Source: Ignelater luminosus | Taxonomy: Eukaryota; Arthropoda; Insecta; Coleoptera; Elateridae | Direction: 5' to 3' | Length of the DNA stretch: 64,000 nt | NCBI GenBank assembly: GCA_011009095.1 | Contig: VTPC01008522.1 | Span: forward strand, 1 to 64,000 | Shown: piece after piece, positions 38,162 through 49,665 of the stretch | Layout: every line of letters starts with the position of its first letter | Numbering within the stretch: the stretch's first letter is position 1 | The notes under the pieces: generated by a model | What the model saw: only the letters and a program-made list of their open reading frames with translations | Databases searched by the model: none | Told to the model about the DNA's origin: nothing | Made by a program: the position numbers and the translations under genes

Positions 38162-40300
38162 TTTCACGATCTTAACGTAGTTAGATGAAGCTTTTGGGTT
38201 AATAAACTTTTAATCCTTGGTACGATAAATTGAAGAAATGTTTATATTCTGATAGATCTGGTAACGATAACCGTACATAAATCTCATGGAAGCATTTCCG
38301 ATGAGTTTTTCCACAAACTGTTTAACATAACGGCAAGTTATTTGCGATGCACACTTTAATAACCCACACTTCAAACGGTGAACGACCGAATGCGCTGAAA
38401 GTAAGCCACGTCTTAATTAAGCGCGACTGTATTTAAACGTGAGTAAGATAAACACAGAAGACCAAACATCGCTAGTTGACAATGAAATGTGTTGATCATG
38501 TCAGAACTGGTAAATGTGTCAAACTACAAATTAAAAATCAGATACAAACACGAGTAATATATGACCACACTGTACCCTTTGTTACGTGTAAAAGTGGGTT
38601 TAGTGACCCTATTAGAATGCCGCAACACAAAATAATACGGTATGCCTGAAGAAACGATTAGCTCTATTTGATCGGAGATTGGGTCGGGGTCATACAAGGC
38701 TTGAGTGGCGGAAAACGGTAGCAATAGGGTTACTTTTGAAAAGGCGCCAGTCTTAGTTAACCTTGACCGACATAAGTGAACAGCTGATCCTAAGACTAAC
38801 CAACTATTCCAGTCTTTAGGATACTTATTCGTGGGGTTGGCCTTGAAAAGATAACTTCTGAGGAAGAAAATAGGGTTCTCTTGGGACAGCTGATGGATTA
38901 CACAATACTTACTGTTGAATTAGGTGGCTCCCAGCTCCGTAATTATTTTTCCCACGAATCTTATGTTCTCTGGAACAAATCTCATTACGCGTGTTGACAG
39001 AAATAAACAACGATTAAAGTCAAAATAAAACATCCATTATCACACGTAGGATTCAGACAATAACTAAACGAAACAAGAGAATATAAGTCTAGGTTGCAAA
39101 TAGGTTTTACATAAATGTATACACATAAACAAAATACACAATAAACAAGTATATACAAAATATAAAATATAAACAGAGAGTGAGCGGTATTAACTAAAGT
39201 GGGTCAGTAATCTCGTGACCTATATTTCAAATGTTATTATTCTTATTGCAGGAAAACAAAACGTGAATCAGTGGTTTGAAGAATTTCGATAATAAACTTT
39301 TACTGTTAATGAAATATATATATTGTTCTTAAAAACACCAACTTAGTTAAACGTTAAAGATAAACCAACAAGTTAAACTCAACCAACTTTGAATAATACG
39401 ATAAACTCTAAAGCTATTGAAGTAAGCTTCTTCAATAAAATAGGAAAGTTGTTTGCAATGAATATAAAGAAGCAATTCGCTCTTGCGGTATTCTTACTAA
39501 GAAATGTAACAAATAATCTCTTTAAGATATACGTAAATTAATTACTCAAAGATTAGATAACATAAATATACAATAAAACAAACTTACAGCTAGAAATTCG
39601 TTGGGCGTCCTTGTACAATAATAATAATTATTCCAAGCGATACGTGTAAAGCAAACATTGCACACATTTATCAAGGAGCACGAGAATTTCACCTATACGG
39701 TAAACAACTAATATTGTAGGCTTCGGCAACCACTGAGCGGCGGTTGTCGCTTGAACCAAAAGCATCAGCTGCCGGGGATTCTCAAGAAACCTTATTTCCG
39801 GAGGAGCTTTAGTCGGGGCGGTACGATGGTGGTACCTGGTAGAGATTTTGTTATCCGGTACGAAAACTGATAGTAAACGATTGTGACAAAACACAGCAAT
39901 ATCTTCCTGTACTTTAGGAAATTTGTGATTTGCAAGGATTAAAAAATCGCGACGCTTTGTACAATCCGTAACACAAAAAAACACCCAATAGGTTATACAA
40001 ACTCGGTAGCGTCACTCTCAAAAGATTTTGTGATTTCTATAAAGACTTCACGGAGAAGATCTCCAAATATTAGACGATATTACGCGTGTTTTAACACCGC
40101 GCTTAAGGCAGGAAAAATCTTGACTAACTAAAACGAACAGGAGCACGTTGCTGTCACTACATATATTGCGGGGTCCTTTCCCCTCGACCTGATGATTTGT
40201 CGAGATGACGGCAGGTCTCCGCCTATTGGATAATCACCGGAGTGAAAAAATTGACTCACTACTTTTTTTTACCCTCAAGTAGCATTTAGAAACTCATTTG
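38162..40300. other. Mixed-composition DNA, possible decayed retroelement sequence
   Basis: GC-richer patches (38570-38960 and 39740-40250) flank an A-rich middle, a layout like that of the 2.1-kb LTR. GGCGCCAG recurs at 38743. No coding domain, ends or target duplication were found. A 118-codon open frame at 39628-39984 (- strand) resembles nothing I know. Confidence 0.3.
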
Positions 40301-43300
40301 CGTATAGTGTCAAACGACATGTCATAAAAATAATTTATGTGTTTGCTGCATTGATACAAGCTGCAAATTTCTAAAAATGTCGAAATGTAAAATAAAGGAT
40401 CTGAGATAAATTTAGTTTTTAAGATATTTGGTCTATTTTGTTAACCGCAGATCTTTATTTTTAATTTTATAAATACAATAGGGACGAGCAACATTTGTCC
40501 ACAGGGTAAAAATGAATATTAAAAAAACATGAAATAATACAAAATGGGAAATACACCTTGTAATTTAGAATTTTCGAAGCGGAACGAATATTTATAGCAT
40601 ATTTACACTAATTATTAAAAGAATTTTAGCGTAGCGCTAAGTGGAACGAGAATTTTTATAAGATCTTAACACCTTATGTGCGATGGAAAATTTAAGCGTG
40701 AATTAATTCATGTTAAAACAAGCTCGACCTGGGACGGTGTAATTTTAAGAATCGCACATGCATTAGAATAAACATTGTACAAGATAAATCGAAAAAGATT
40801 TCCAACAAAAGATTCTATTATACAAAGATTACTAAATATATTCACAAAATGATAAATTGGCACGAAATTTTATAATGACATTACAATCTAGACTCATGTT
40901 AGATTGAATTGAAAAGTGAAAACAGTTTGAGTGATAAGAATTGGAAGGATTGATATTATCCTGCACACAGCTTGAATTATCTTTTTTCCTTTTCTTGCTT
41001 GTAGAAAGGACAGGGTCAATATGAAGGTGCGTATTTCTTCCTACAACTTACATATTTTGTAGTTAGACTATTCATACCATAGAATAACTTAATTTCAGAT
41101 CGATTGATAATTAATTTATGATCAAGAACCTGCATACCGCATTTCAGAAAGCAAGGGGCGACCTCCAAGCTTTCGTTGAGATAAACTTAACTTTCTTCTA
41201 CTAATTCTTTTTAATATGGTAGCATACCATCTTAAGGATAAACAATTTTAATTAGGTCGTTTTTTCTACACTGATATAGGCTATCAGATCAATGACAATA
41301 CATGTCACGCCATTACCGGTTAGGTAATTCTTTAACTTTTAACATGGATGTAAAATGTCTTTTTTAGAATATTTTTTATTGTTGTTTTATCGTTTTTAAC
41401 AGAAATCTTCTAGAAAAAAGGTTATGTTTTATTTTTCTTCTTTTCCTTCGTCTCTTCTTTTTCTTCTTTATTGTTTTTTCTTTCCCCCTTCTTCCTCATC
41501 ATTCACTATCAAGTTCAATGGAAAAGAACGACTTAAGAAATCATCCCGCCATCCCTGATCTCTTGATTTTGATTTTGACAACATTCAAAGGGGAGTTTCT
41601 TTAAAGAAATAAGTCTTCAAAAGTTATACTATATAATTGCATAATTTAGTTGGAATTATGAAAGTCGTTTAGCTTTGGAAAATTATCAGATTTATGTTTC
41701 ATTCTAAACAGTGAATTTCAGACTAATTTGTAACTATGAAATCGTCTTTTAGTAGAACTTTGAGCCTCATATTTTTCCACGTAGATTTCTAAGTTTCTTG
41801 TAAGTTTCTGAATCTCTACCGTTTCCAAGATTTGTAAATTTCTAAGGTTTTATCATGCAAGTTTTGAGAGTCTACGGTAACTATGTTATGTAGATCCCCC
41901 ATTTGACTGATATGGAATTTCTGGCATAAAGCTTCAAGTAGGTAATTTCAAAGAATAATATTTTGCCAATTCTAAAAGAATTTAATATTTTTAACTTGCT
42001 GGCCACATTGATCGCTGCTATAAAGTAGTTTCATTTAGTACTTAGTAACTTTATTTTGAATTATCTCTCCATAGAAGACAAATACCTCAAGGAAACAAAT
42101 AAAAGTTGAAGGGCGAAACCGGCTCGAAATTTTATTTTTTGTTGTGAACATAAATTTTAATTGGTATGGTTAGTATGAAGTTTATTTGAATTGCTTTTTG
42201 GATATGAGTAACATATCAGAGTTTAACAAAAGAAAGTTAATTTGCAAAAAGTATTTTAATCACTTTTTAAAGACCACATTTAAAAATCACAAAATTTAAT
42301 TTCAAAAACAGAATGACATCACCAGCGTTCATGTATTTTGTAAATTAATATATAACGTATAATGCAATATAAAGTAAAGGGAAATGTCCTCTGTACAAAG
42401 GCATATCTGATGAAAAATAATTATGTTTAATATTGATATTGACATAGTACCCCTTTTGTACAACTACAATAGAGGAAAATTGGAAGTTTATTGACTTTCA
42501 TAAATTTTCCATGAATTCTCTAACAAAAGTTGATTTTGTCTGACGCATATTAGTTTAAAACCAATTTTCCCTAAATTAAGCATAGTTGAAGTTGTTTTGA
42601 ATATTATGTTCTCTTGTTTCTGTCAGGTCTATTGTTCATAAAATTTTGTTAAACATAATTACAGAAATTTGAGAAAGCCAATTAAAATAAAAAACTATTA
42701 CCGTGAAAATGATAATAATGAATTGAAAAGGCTAATAAATAGAAGTTTTCTCGTTGTTATTACTTAATTATTTTCAGTGTAGTATTTTCGATTATTAAAC
42801 AACTAATTTATTGTAACCTTTTTCTGTTCTTTTAGAAACAGTGAAAACTTCAGATTGAGTTAATTTAAAAGGTGCGTTTATTTCTAGGTTAATTAGTTCT
42901 GACCTCTTGCAAAAATAAAGAAACGTTACATCAAGTTTGCTACAGCCAGAATTAGATTTCACGATAGGTTTCATCCAGCAAAACTGGGTTGATTCCAGGT
43001 AGTCAGAAACAGTATTACTACCAAAGAAACACAAAATCCACGTTGTAAAGTTCATGGTTTGTCTGGTTTCGTATTAGAACTTGTTTTAACAAACATTCAA
43101 AGTTTGAATTTAACATTCATAGTTATTGAGCATGATACAATGTTGTTCTGAGGAAGAAAAATAATGAATGCTGTTTATTCGATATTGTATACCTACTTAT
43201 TAAAGCGTTAACAATGTAATTTGTTATGGAGTTATGCTAAAATAAAGGAAACTCTAAAACTGGTAGTGTGTTTTGGGTTAGTCAAAATTCAGATACAATA

Positions 43301-43608
43301 CAGACTCTCCTATCCGAACCTACGCTAGCATACGAGTATTTGGAAGTTTTTACTTGTTAGTTCTTCACTAAAATTATTTTTAATTAAATAATAATACCAA
43401 CAAAGATAGTTTTTTACTGAAACCATTCCGTTTTGAATTTTAAAATCTAAATCTGACATTAATTAGATATTCAAGAGAAATTAAAAATAGTATTCTTCTT
43501 CCAGGTAAGCCAAATTCACTATCTCCTCTGCAAATATTCGTATTCATATGTGGTAAGTTTATCTAATTTTCTGATAACCTTGTAGTAATCTCCTGCATTT
43601 AAAGCTAC
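40301..43608. other. AT-rich non-coding DNA with a polypyrimidine tract
   Basis: No gene recognised. A CT-rich low-complexity tract runs from 41427 to 41500. A GAAGGGCGAAACCGGCTCG segment at 42109 is unusually GC-rich and may mark the end of an old element. Confidence 0.4.
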
Positions 43609-43624
43609 ATCCCAAGTAGCACAG
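43609..43624 (+). repeat. Terminal inverted repeat ATCCCAAGTAGCACAG, left copy
   Basis: An exact inverted copy of these 16 bases stands at 49650-49665. Just inside lies TGCCAATATT...TATTGGC. The pair may be the ends of one 6-kb composite or of two related elements in opposite orientation. No target duplication is evident. Confidence 0.5.
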
Positions 43625-43781
43625 CTTATCGTGCCAATATTTTTGTGGTATATTGGCGTTAAGTGTTAAATGTAACGCTTTTTTATAGAAGTAAAACGTT
43701 GGCAACCAAGATCTGCCAATTGTAAAACTACAAGGTAGGAGATACATCTCCATCTAATAAAGGAAACATATTTAGCTGCAC

Positions 43782-44080
43782 TTATTGGTAATATATTGGC
43801 TGCCAATGTTAATCTAATATAAAAGTGGTAGTTTAGAAAGATATTTTAACGCATCCTGGGGTTTACATTTTGCCAACTTATTGGTAATATATTGGATTCC
43901 AAGGTTAGTTTAATATAAGAGTGTTAGTTTGGGAAGATGTCTTTTAAGTATTCTTGGGTTTACATATGTTCAGTTTGTCGGTAATATATTTCTCATCAAC
44001 GTATATCCAACATGAAATTACTATGACTGGCATATATGTGTCACCGATGTGGAACATCTATATCGTACTTATATTGATAA
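43782..44080. repeat. Tandem array, about 97-bp unit
   Basis: Three diverged units start with TTATTGGTAATATATTGG (43782), its repeat (43878) and TTGTCGGTAATATATT (43975), so the period is 96-97 bases. Shared inner words include AATATAA..AGTG.TAGTTT and GGGTTTACAT. It lies inside the left inverted repeat at 43609. Confidence 0.65.
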
Positions 44081-44150
44081 TACAATGATTGCCAACCTAC
44101 CTGCAATATACGACTCGTATATTATTTTATGCTTTCGTTTTGTATTTATA

Positions 44151-44458
44151 CAGGGAGAATGCTTTCAGACGCAACATACTCTTGTGTATGCAATGTAATT
44201 AAAATCGAATATTTTCAAATGCTATAATACAATAAGTTTCGTTGTCATGGTTTCCTATTTTAGATTATTTTTTAAATAATGGAACAATGAGTTTCGTTGT
44301 TATGGTTTCTTATTTTTAAATTGTTTGAAAAATAATTTAACATAAGAAACCATGACAAAGACATTTATTGTAGTATTTCCTATGTTGCATTTGAAAATAT
44401 TCGATTTTATTTACGTTGCATATACAAGAGTATGTTGCGTCTGAACGTATTCTCCCTC
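44151..44458. mobile_element. Palindromic MITE with long inverted arms
   Basis: Two arms of about 130 bases are inverted copies with few differences. The left arm begins CAGGGAGAATGCTTTCAGAC and the right arm ends in the complement (...GTCTGAACGTATTCTCCCT). TATA stands at both outer borders, a possible target duplication. The 308-base element is AT-rich, has no coding capacity and would fold into one long hairpin. This fits a non-autonomous DNA transposon of unknown parent. Confidence 0.75.
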
Positions 44459-44549
44459 TATATATTCTACTGGTATATATAATATAACTATATGATGTTT
44501 CCTGGTTTTCTTTGTCACTTTATTGACATTCGTGCTTGTACACAAACTA

Positions 44550-45854
44550 AAGGGTTTTCCAATAAGAGGTGTTATTTTGATATTCAAAGAAAAGTGCCAT
44601 TTTTTAATATAAATGATCGGATGTTTATTTCATTATAAAGAGGAAGGTATGCCGTTAATAGTGGAAAATAACATCAGGTAAATAACCACCACGACCACGC
44701 TTACAGGACAATATCCTTTTCATGAAATTTTCCATAACCAAATCGCAAAGTGGCTGCCCTATGTCCTCGATAGCCTCACGAATTCCATCTTTGAGGTCTT
44801 GAATCGACGCTGGGCTGTTGGCGTAGACCTTCTCTTTCACGTGGCCCCAAAGAAAGAAGTCGCAAGGTGTTAAATCACAAGATCTCGGTGGCCAATTGTG
44901 ATCACCTCTTCGAGAGATAACACGGTCCGGAAACTTTTTCCGTAAAAGATCAATGGTTTCGTTGCTTGTGTGGCACGTAGCGCCGTCTTGTTGAAAGTAA
45001 ACGTTGTCCAGATCAATACCATCCAATTCCGGCCATAAAAAATCGTTAATCATCTCTCGATAGCGCAATCCAGTCACCGTAACTGTTGCTCCAGCCTCAT
45101 TTTCGAAAAAGTAAGGTCCAATGACTCCGCCGGACCATAAACCGCACCAAACAGTCACACGTTGAGGATAGAGAGACTTTTCAACAATAACTCTTGGATT
45201 TTCTGAGCCCCAGATCCGACAATTTTGCTTGTTGACGAAGCCACCGAGGTGGAAATGGGCCTCATCACTCAAGATGATTTTTCGATGGAATTCTGGATCA
45301 TTTTCATGCATTTCAACGACCCAATCAGCAAAGACACGACGTTGTTGATGATCGGCCGGCTTGAGTTCTTGTGTTAACTGGACTTTATAAGCCTTAAGAC
45401 CCAAATCTTTATGCAAAATACGGTGTAATGACGTTTGTGGAATGGCTAATTCCAAAGAACGACGAGGAATGGACAATCCTGGGTTTTCTTTAACACTTTC
45501 GGCTACAACAGCAATATTCTCGGCTGTTCTTGAGCGACGTGCACGGGTTTTATTCTTCACATCACTAACTTGTCCCAAAAGCTCGAATTTTTTCACCAAT
45601 TTCTGTATTGCGGTCCGACAAGGTGCTTCACGGTGACCCAGAAATGTTCGAGTTTTACGAACCGTCTCTGCCAAATTTTCACCATTTTTATAGTGAATTT
45701 TAATAATTTCAATGCGTTGTTGATGCGTGTATCGTTCCATATTTATTAATGGCGTAGTTTCTACTTGTCAAATGTCAAAAAATGATAGCTTCAAAAGTGA
45801 CATCTACCGAAATAGCGGGCTATTCAAAATAACACCTCTTATTGGAAAACCCTT
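44550..45854 (-). mobile_element. DD41D (rosa/Visitor) Tc1/mariner element, intact
   Basis: Perfect 31-base inverted ends (starting AAGGGTTTTCCAATAAGAGG) are bordered by TA (44548-44549 and 45855-45856). The 1305-base element is compact, with 105 and 114 bases outside the transposase gene, which fills the rest with no break. Perfect ends, TA flanks and an open gene suggest recent insertion. Confidence 0.95.
44655..45740 (-). CDS. DD41D Tc1/mariner transposase, intact, 361 residues
   Basis: Cut-and-paste transposase of the IS630/Tc1/mariner superfamily. It should bind the element's inverted ends and cut in the nucleus. The N-terminal ~130 residues form two helix-turn-helix units ('QRIEIIKIHYKNGEN', 'TAIQKLVKKFELLG', and 'IPQTSLHRILHKDLG'), linked by a basic RARRSR stretch at about residues 66-71. 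The DDE domain holds Asp159 ('ILSDEAHFHL'), Asp252 ('YFQQDGATCHT') and Asp294 ('DLTPCDFFLWG'). Exactly 41 residues lie between the last two, the signature of the rosa family, also called Visitor or DD41D. Length fits the family (roughly 340-360). The ATG at 45738-45740 directly follows an AT-rich leader. No frameshift, stop or missing key residue is visible, so the copy may be functional. Confidence 0.95.
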   Translation of the reverse strand: MERYTHQQRIEIIKIHYKNGENLAETVRKTRTFLGHREAPCRTAIQKLVKKFELLGQVSDVKNKTRARRSRTAENIAVVAESVKENPGLSIPRRSLELAIPQTSLHRILHKDLGLKAYKVQLTQELKPADHQQRRVFADWVVEMHENDPEFHRKIILSDEAHFHLGGFVNKQNCRIWGSENPRVIVEKSLYPQRVTVWCGLWSGGVIGPYFFENEAGATVTVTGLRYREMINDFLWPELDGIDLDNVYFQQDGATCHTSNETIDLLRKKFPDRVISRRGDHNWPPRSCDLTPCDFFLWGHVKEKVYANSPASIQDLKDGIREAIEDIGQPLCDLVMENFMKRILSCKRGRGGYLPDVIFHY

Positions 45855-45856
45855 TA

Positions 45857-46280
45857 CTTATCACAGTGTCAACTCTAAAATCAGCTGTAAAAATTAACAA
45901 ATGTCCGTTATTGGTACCTAACTTAATAAAACACTTAAACAAAGAAAACTAAATCAAAGCTATGGGAATTTATATAACTGCATCATTGAAAATCTGCATT
46001 TACTAATTTATTTTCTAGATTTCCTAAATGTGTACTTACATCTGTTATTTTTTAAAATAAATCGATCCATATTTTGTGAGGTTGTTTTACTAAAGTAGAG
46101 TAAAACAAATTTGTCTTCCCACTAATTTTACTAATGAAGCTCATGAATACGTCATCTTAATGCAGACAATTACAATAACTGCCAGGACACCCTTTGTAGT
46201 CAGTATGTATGAAATCTTTAACTTTATCAATTAAAATTAGAGAAAAAGAAAAGAAAACAAGTATTCAAATAATGAAACCT
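45857..46280. other. AT-rich non-coding DNA
   Basis: Short stretch between the DD41D element and the Jockey tail. Nothing recognised. Confidence 0.45.
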
Positions 46281-46284
46281 TTTT

Positions 46285-46889
46285 TTTTAAAAAAAACATC
46301 CTTTAATGGATATGATTTGTACAATCTTAACACTTAATTAATTTAATAAAATTTATAAATAGTACTCTATTTGAGTAAAAACATGTACGGGGTTACTACA
46401 CCAGTGTCTAGTTCTCTAGTCAAATTTTAACTTATAACGCAACACTGTATCACTACACTGAGTTCACAGCAAGTCCATAGGTTTTACACCTTTGAGTCTT
46501 CTCACGTCTTGGGTAGTGTCCAAACGCTGATTGGCTTCAGCATTGGTGTGGTTATGTAGTCGTCTTTCGTGTTTGTTGGCATATATTACATCCTCAATTC
46601 ATTTCACGCGTAGATCATTATGGATTTCCTTGTTGGTTACGTATCTGTATGCATTGGTAATTATACGCAGGAAGTAGTTCTGGATTCGTTGGATAACTTC
46701 GAGATTTGATTTTTTTAGCACAACCCCACAGCCGTACATCCAAATTGGTTTAAAGATTGCCTGGTAGATCAATCTTTTGGAACCTAGGTTTAGTTGGAAA
46801 TGATGCCCAATTAACCAGTAAATTTTTCTTCTTTTGTGTCTAATTTGATCAGCTTTTTGCTTTACATAGTGTTTCCAATTTAAGAACAA
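46285..46889 (-). pseudogene. Jockey-clade non-LTR retrotransposon, 3' end, 5'-truncated
   Basis: On the - strand from 46889, 'FLNWKHYVKQKADQIRHKRRKIYWLIG', 'LIYQAIFKPIWMYGCG' and 'IQRIQNYFLRIITNAYRYVTNKEIHNDLRV' are the thumb and C-terminal part of Jockey ORF2. After a stop at about 46598 the frame still reads the usual tail ('RRLHNHTNAEANQRLDTTQDVRRLKGVKPMDL'). About 200 bases of 3' UTR follow, and the insert ends in a short A run (T run on the + strand near 46281-46288). The polymerase core and everything 5' are missing, as expected after incomplete reverse transcription. It is a dead copy. Confidence 0.82.
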
Positions 46890-49185
46890 TAAAATTTAAA
46901 GACGTTTTTATTAGTAGGTATGCGATGTGTGCAAAGTTTTTTTTTTAATTGTTTGTCCTTTTTTCCTGCGGCATCCCTGTCTTTTGCTGTGCAGAAGAAG
47001 GTTCCTACCCTTTCGAGGAACTTTTTGTCTGTTGCAGTATTAAAGCGGTTTCGAATTGCCTCTGTAAATTGAATATTACAATTAACCCCTTAACATCCAC
47101 CTACATAATAATACGTACCAACGTAAAATTTTGTTTATTTGCCTATGTTTTTTCACTAGTAAACGAGACATTATGCTTTTGCTGCGTTGAAAGGCTAATC
47201 ATTACAAAAAGCAAAAGGAATTTAGAAGTTTATAAGGAACTAGTGAAAAATTATTTGTAAACTGATAAAATTGTAAACAGAAACGGTTTTACATAATTTT
47301 TTATTTAATAGATTCAGTCGTATAAAGAGTCAATATAACTGTTACTTAAACAATAAGTATTCCCCCAAAATAATAGTTTTGATATATTTATAAACGTAGA
47401 AAAGGTTAAATTTAAAATTCTTAATTATTGTTATCCATATGTCCAATTAATACAATAAAAATAAATGCACTTACTTTGTGATTATGTTGATAGTTCTTCA
47501 AACAAATGTTCACTACAAAAAGTTCGCTATATGAAACGTGAAAGCTGCAAACAAAAAATGAAATTCCGAATGGTTTTTGGTTCTACAGAGAAGATAGAGG
47601 GATGCTGGGGAGAATGTTCGAGCACTTTGTACCGTTAGCTTTTGCGAAGTAACGGATATTATAATAGGTTTCGACGGTTTCAGACAGAGGCCTAAAATAA
47701 CTATACCACTTCAATCAGTGCTAATTTCACCAGAATGAAGAAATAGGATATATTTTGCCAAAAGTAGTTGTCTTGGCACAGATATATAGTAAAGCAATTT
47801 ACTATTTGATACAAATGTTCAGCTCTTTAATGCAGTTCTTGTTGATTACAGTAAAGAATATATTAGTTTTAAAAGTACCGGTTTTCCAAATATTTTTCAA
47901 TTCAAAGCATCATGAACAAATTCCTTACTGACAATATTGTTTTTGTGTTATCACGTTTAAGTTTCCTAAAGACCGCATGCTACCCTCGTATTATTCATTG
48001 TAATTGGGTATCTCGTAGGTATAAAGGGTATATGCCGTTATTTTTCTGAGTAATGTTTATATTTCGGCACATTTATCTAAGGTTTAACGACATGTTGCAT
48101 TTAATAAATGATGTTAGAATGCCTAATCGCATCTTTTTTCTAAGTTGATTTTGATACCTATCTACTGAAATGGAAGCTACGGGTGTAATATACTGAGAAA
48201 ACTAAAAATGAATATGTAATTTTAGTAAGCGATCCTCAAATCTATATATCGATGTCGTTTTATTGCTTTATTTATAACCGAAAAGCATATCCTGAACTTT
48301 AAGTAATAATAGTAAATGTTATAAGGTACAACAGAACTAGACGAATTAAATCACGATAGGTTAGGTTAATACCAGGGGGAACTTTATAAAGATACACTAC
48401 AAAAATGTACGAGTTAATTAATTATAACCTAAAGGTAATTACATATGTATATGCAATTACAGTCTTTTTCATTTCATTCTTTTTTTCTCTCACTTCACCA
48501 AAAGAACTAAAATATTGTTTAGTGCTAAATATTAACCCCTAATTCATATATTATACATAATAGCTGCTAGATTTAATAATACGAAGTTTGGAAATTTTTG
48601 AAGAAATGAATGTTCCACCAGTTCTTTTCTTTATCGGATTAGCATAAGGTACCTGAATATTTGACAAAGTAAGGGATGCCGAATTGGCTTCGAACGCTTC
48701 AGACAGAGACGTAGAGTGCAATAAATTAAATTTTTGCTAATCCTATAGCGGAAAGGTTAACTGGAATAGACTTATGTACGCCGTTCAAATAACTTCAGAT
48801 ATAAATTAACGTTCTTTGCAATTTTACGAAATAAGTTGTTACACTACATATGACGTGATTATCCGAGATCAATGGCAGTTGTTTTTTTAATTTCCCCATT
48901 TTCAGTGTGTTATGTACATTGAAGCAGTATTTGCCAAAAAGACACATAATTCACTTTTTAGGTAGTATTAATATCTTATTCCAAATAAGAGGATTAACCG
49001 TGTTTTCTAGAAGTAAATAATATTGAAAATCAGTAAAAATTTAATTTACTTATATGCTATTGCATTTTGGTCACCATAATGATCATCATTACTCTGAACT
49101 TCTCTTATTTTGTATTTTTGTAAGAGAATTTTATCACACTTTATATATATGCATTCTGTTTCGTTTATTGGTTCGAGCATAAGGC
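46890..49185. other. AT-rich DNA, no gene, one possible diverged duplication
   Basis: Two places share TTCGA.G.TTCAGACAGAG (near 47667 and 48690) and the words around them, suggesting an old ~1-kb duplication or two copies of one repeat. A - strand frame near 47085-46960 ('NRFNTATDKKFLERVGTFF') looks mildly protein-like but is too short to name. Confidence 0.35.
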
Positions 49186-49480
49186 GTATATTGGTAGTAT
49201 ATCACCTGCCAATGTTGTGGCAGCGTAAGACTGATATATTGACTGAATACTAGTTTTAAATTTAGTTACATTGATTGGCTAGAATGGTAGAATTTATATT
49301 GGCAATATCCCTTTTGCCAATATTGGTGTAATAAAGTAACCGATGTGTTGGCTCTATATTGAATTCATATTTGCTTTCATTTCTTGGTTGAAATGACATA
49401 ATTTATGTTGGCGGTATGTTGGCCTGCCAACATTTATACAATAATGGTTTCTGTACAATGGTAATATACCTATTTCAAGG
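49186..49480. repeat. Tandem array, about 110-bp unit
   Basis: Units begin at about 49188 (ATTGGTAGTATATCACCTGCC), 49298 (ATTGGCAATATCCCTTTTGCC) and 49407 (GTTGGCGGTATGTTGGCCTGCC), giving a period of 109-110 bases. Each unit holds TTGGCNNTAT...GCCAA, the same motif as in the left array at 43782. It lies inside the right inverted repeat at 49650-49665. Confidence 0.6.
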
Positions 49481-49649
49481 GTTCTCAAACATGTTGTTTG
49501 TTTATAAACAAGCTATATGTATAAAATATAGCAAAAAGAATGATACTTAGCAAAGTCTGGTTTTATGTTGGATATACATTGTTTCACGATAAAATGTTTA
49601 GCCAAGATATCATATATCTATAATATTGGAGTTACCTTGGTTATATATT

Positions 49650-49665
49650 CTGTGCTACTTGGGAT
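49650..49665 (-). repeat. Terminal inverted repeat CTGTGCTACTTGGGAT, right copy
   Basis: Exact inverse of 43609-43624. The neighbouring sequences to the outside do not match those left of 43609, so no target duplication supports a single insertion. Confidence 0.5.

Noticed and set aside
39628..39984. 118-codon open frame on the - strand
   Set aside because: No recognisable family; it lies in a mixed-composition region likely derived from repeats.
46949..47260. 103-codon Cys-rich open frame on the + strand
   Set aside because: The opposite strand has a slightly more protein-like reading, and neither matches a family. Probably chance next to a Jockey remnant.
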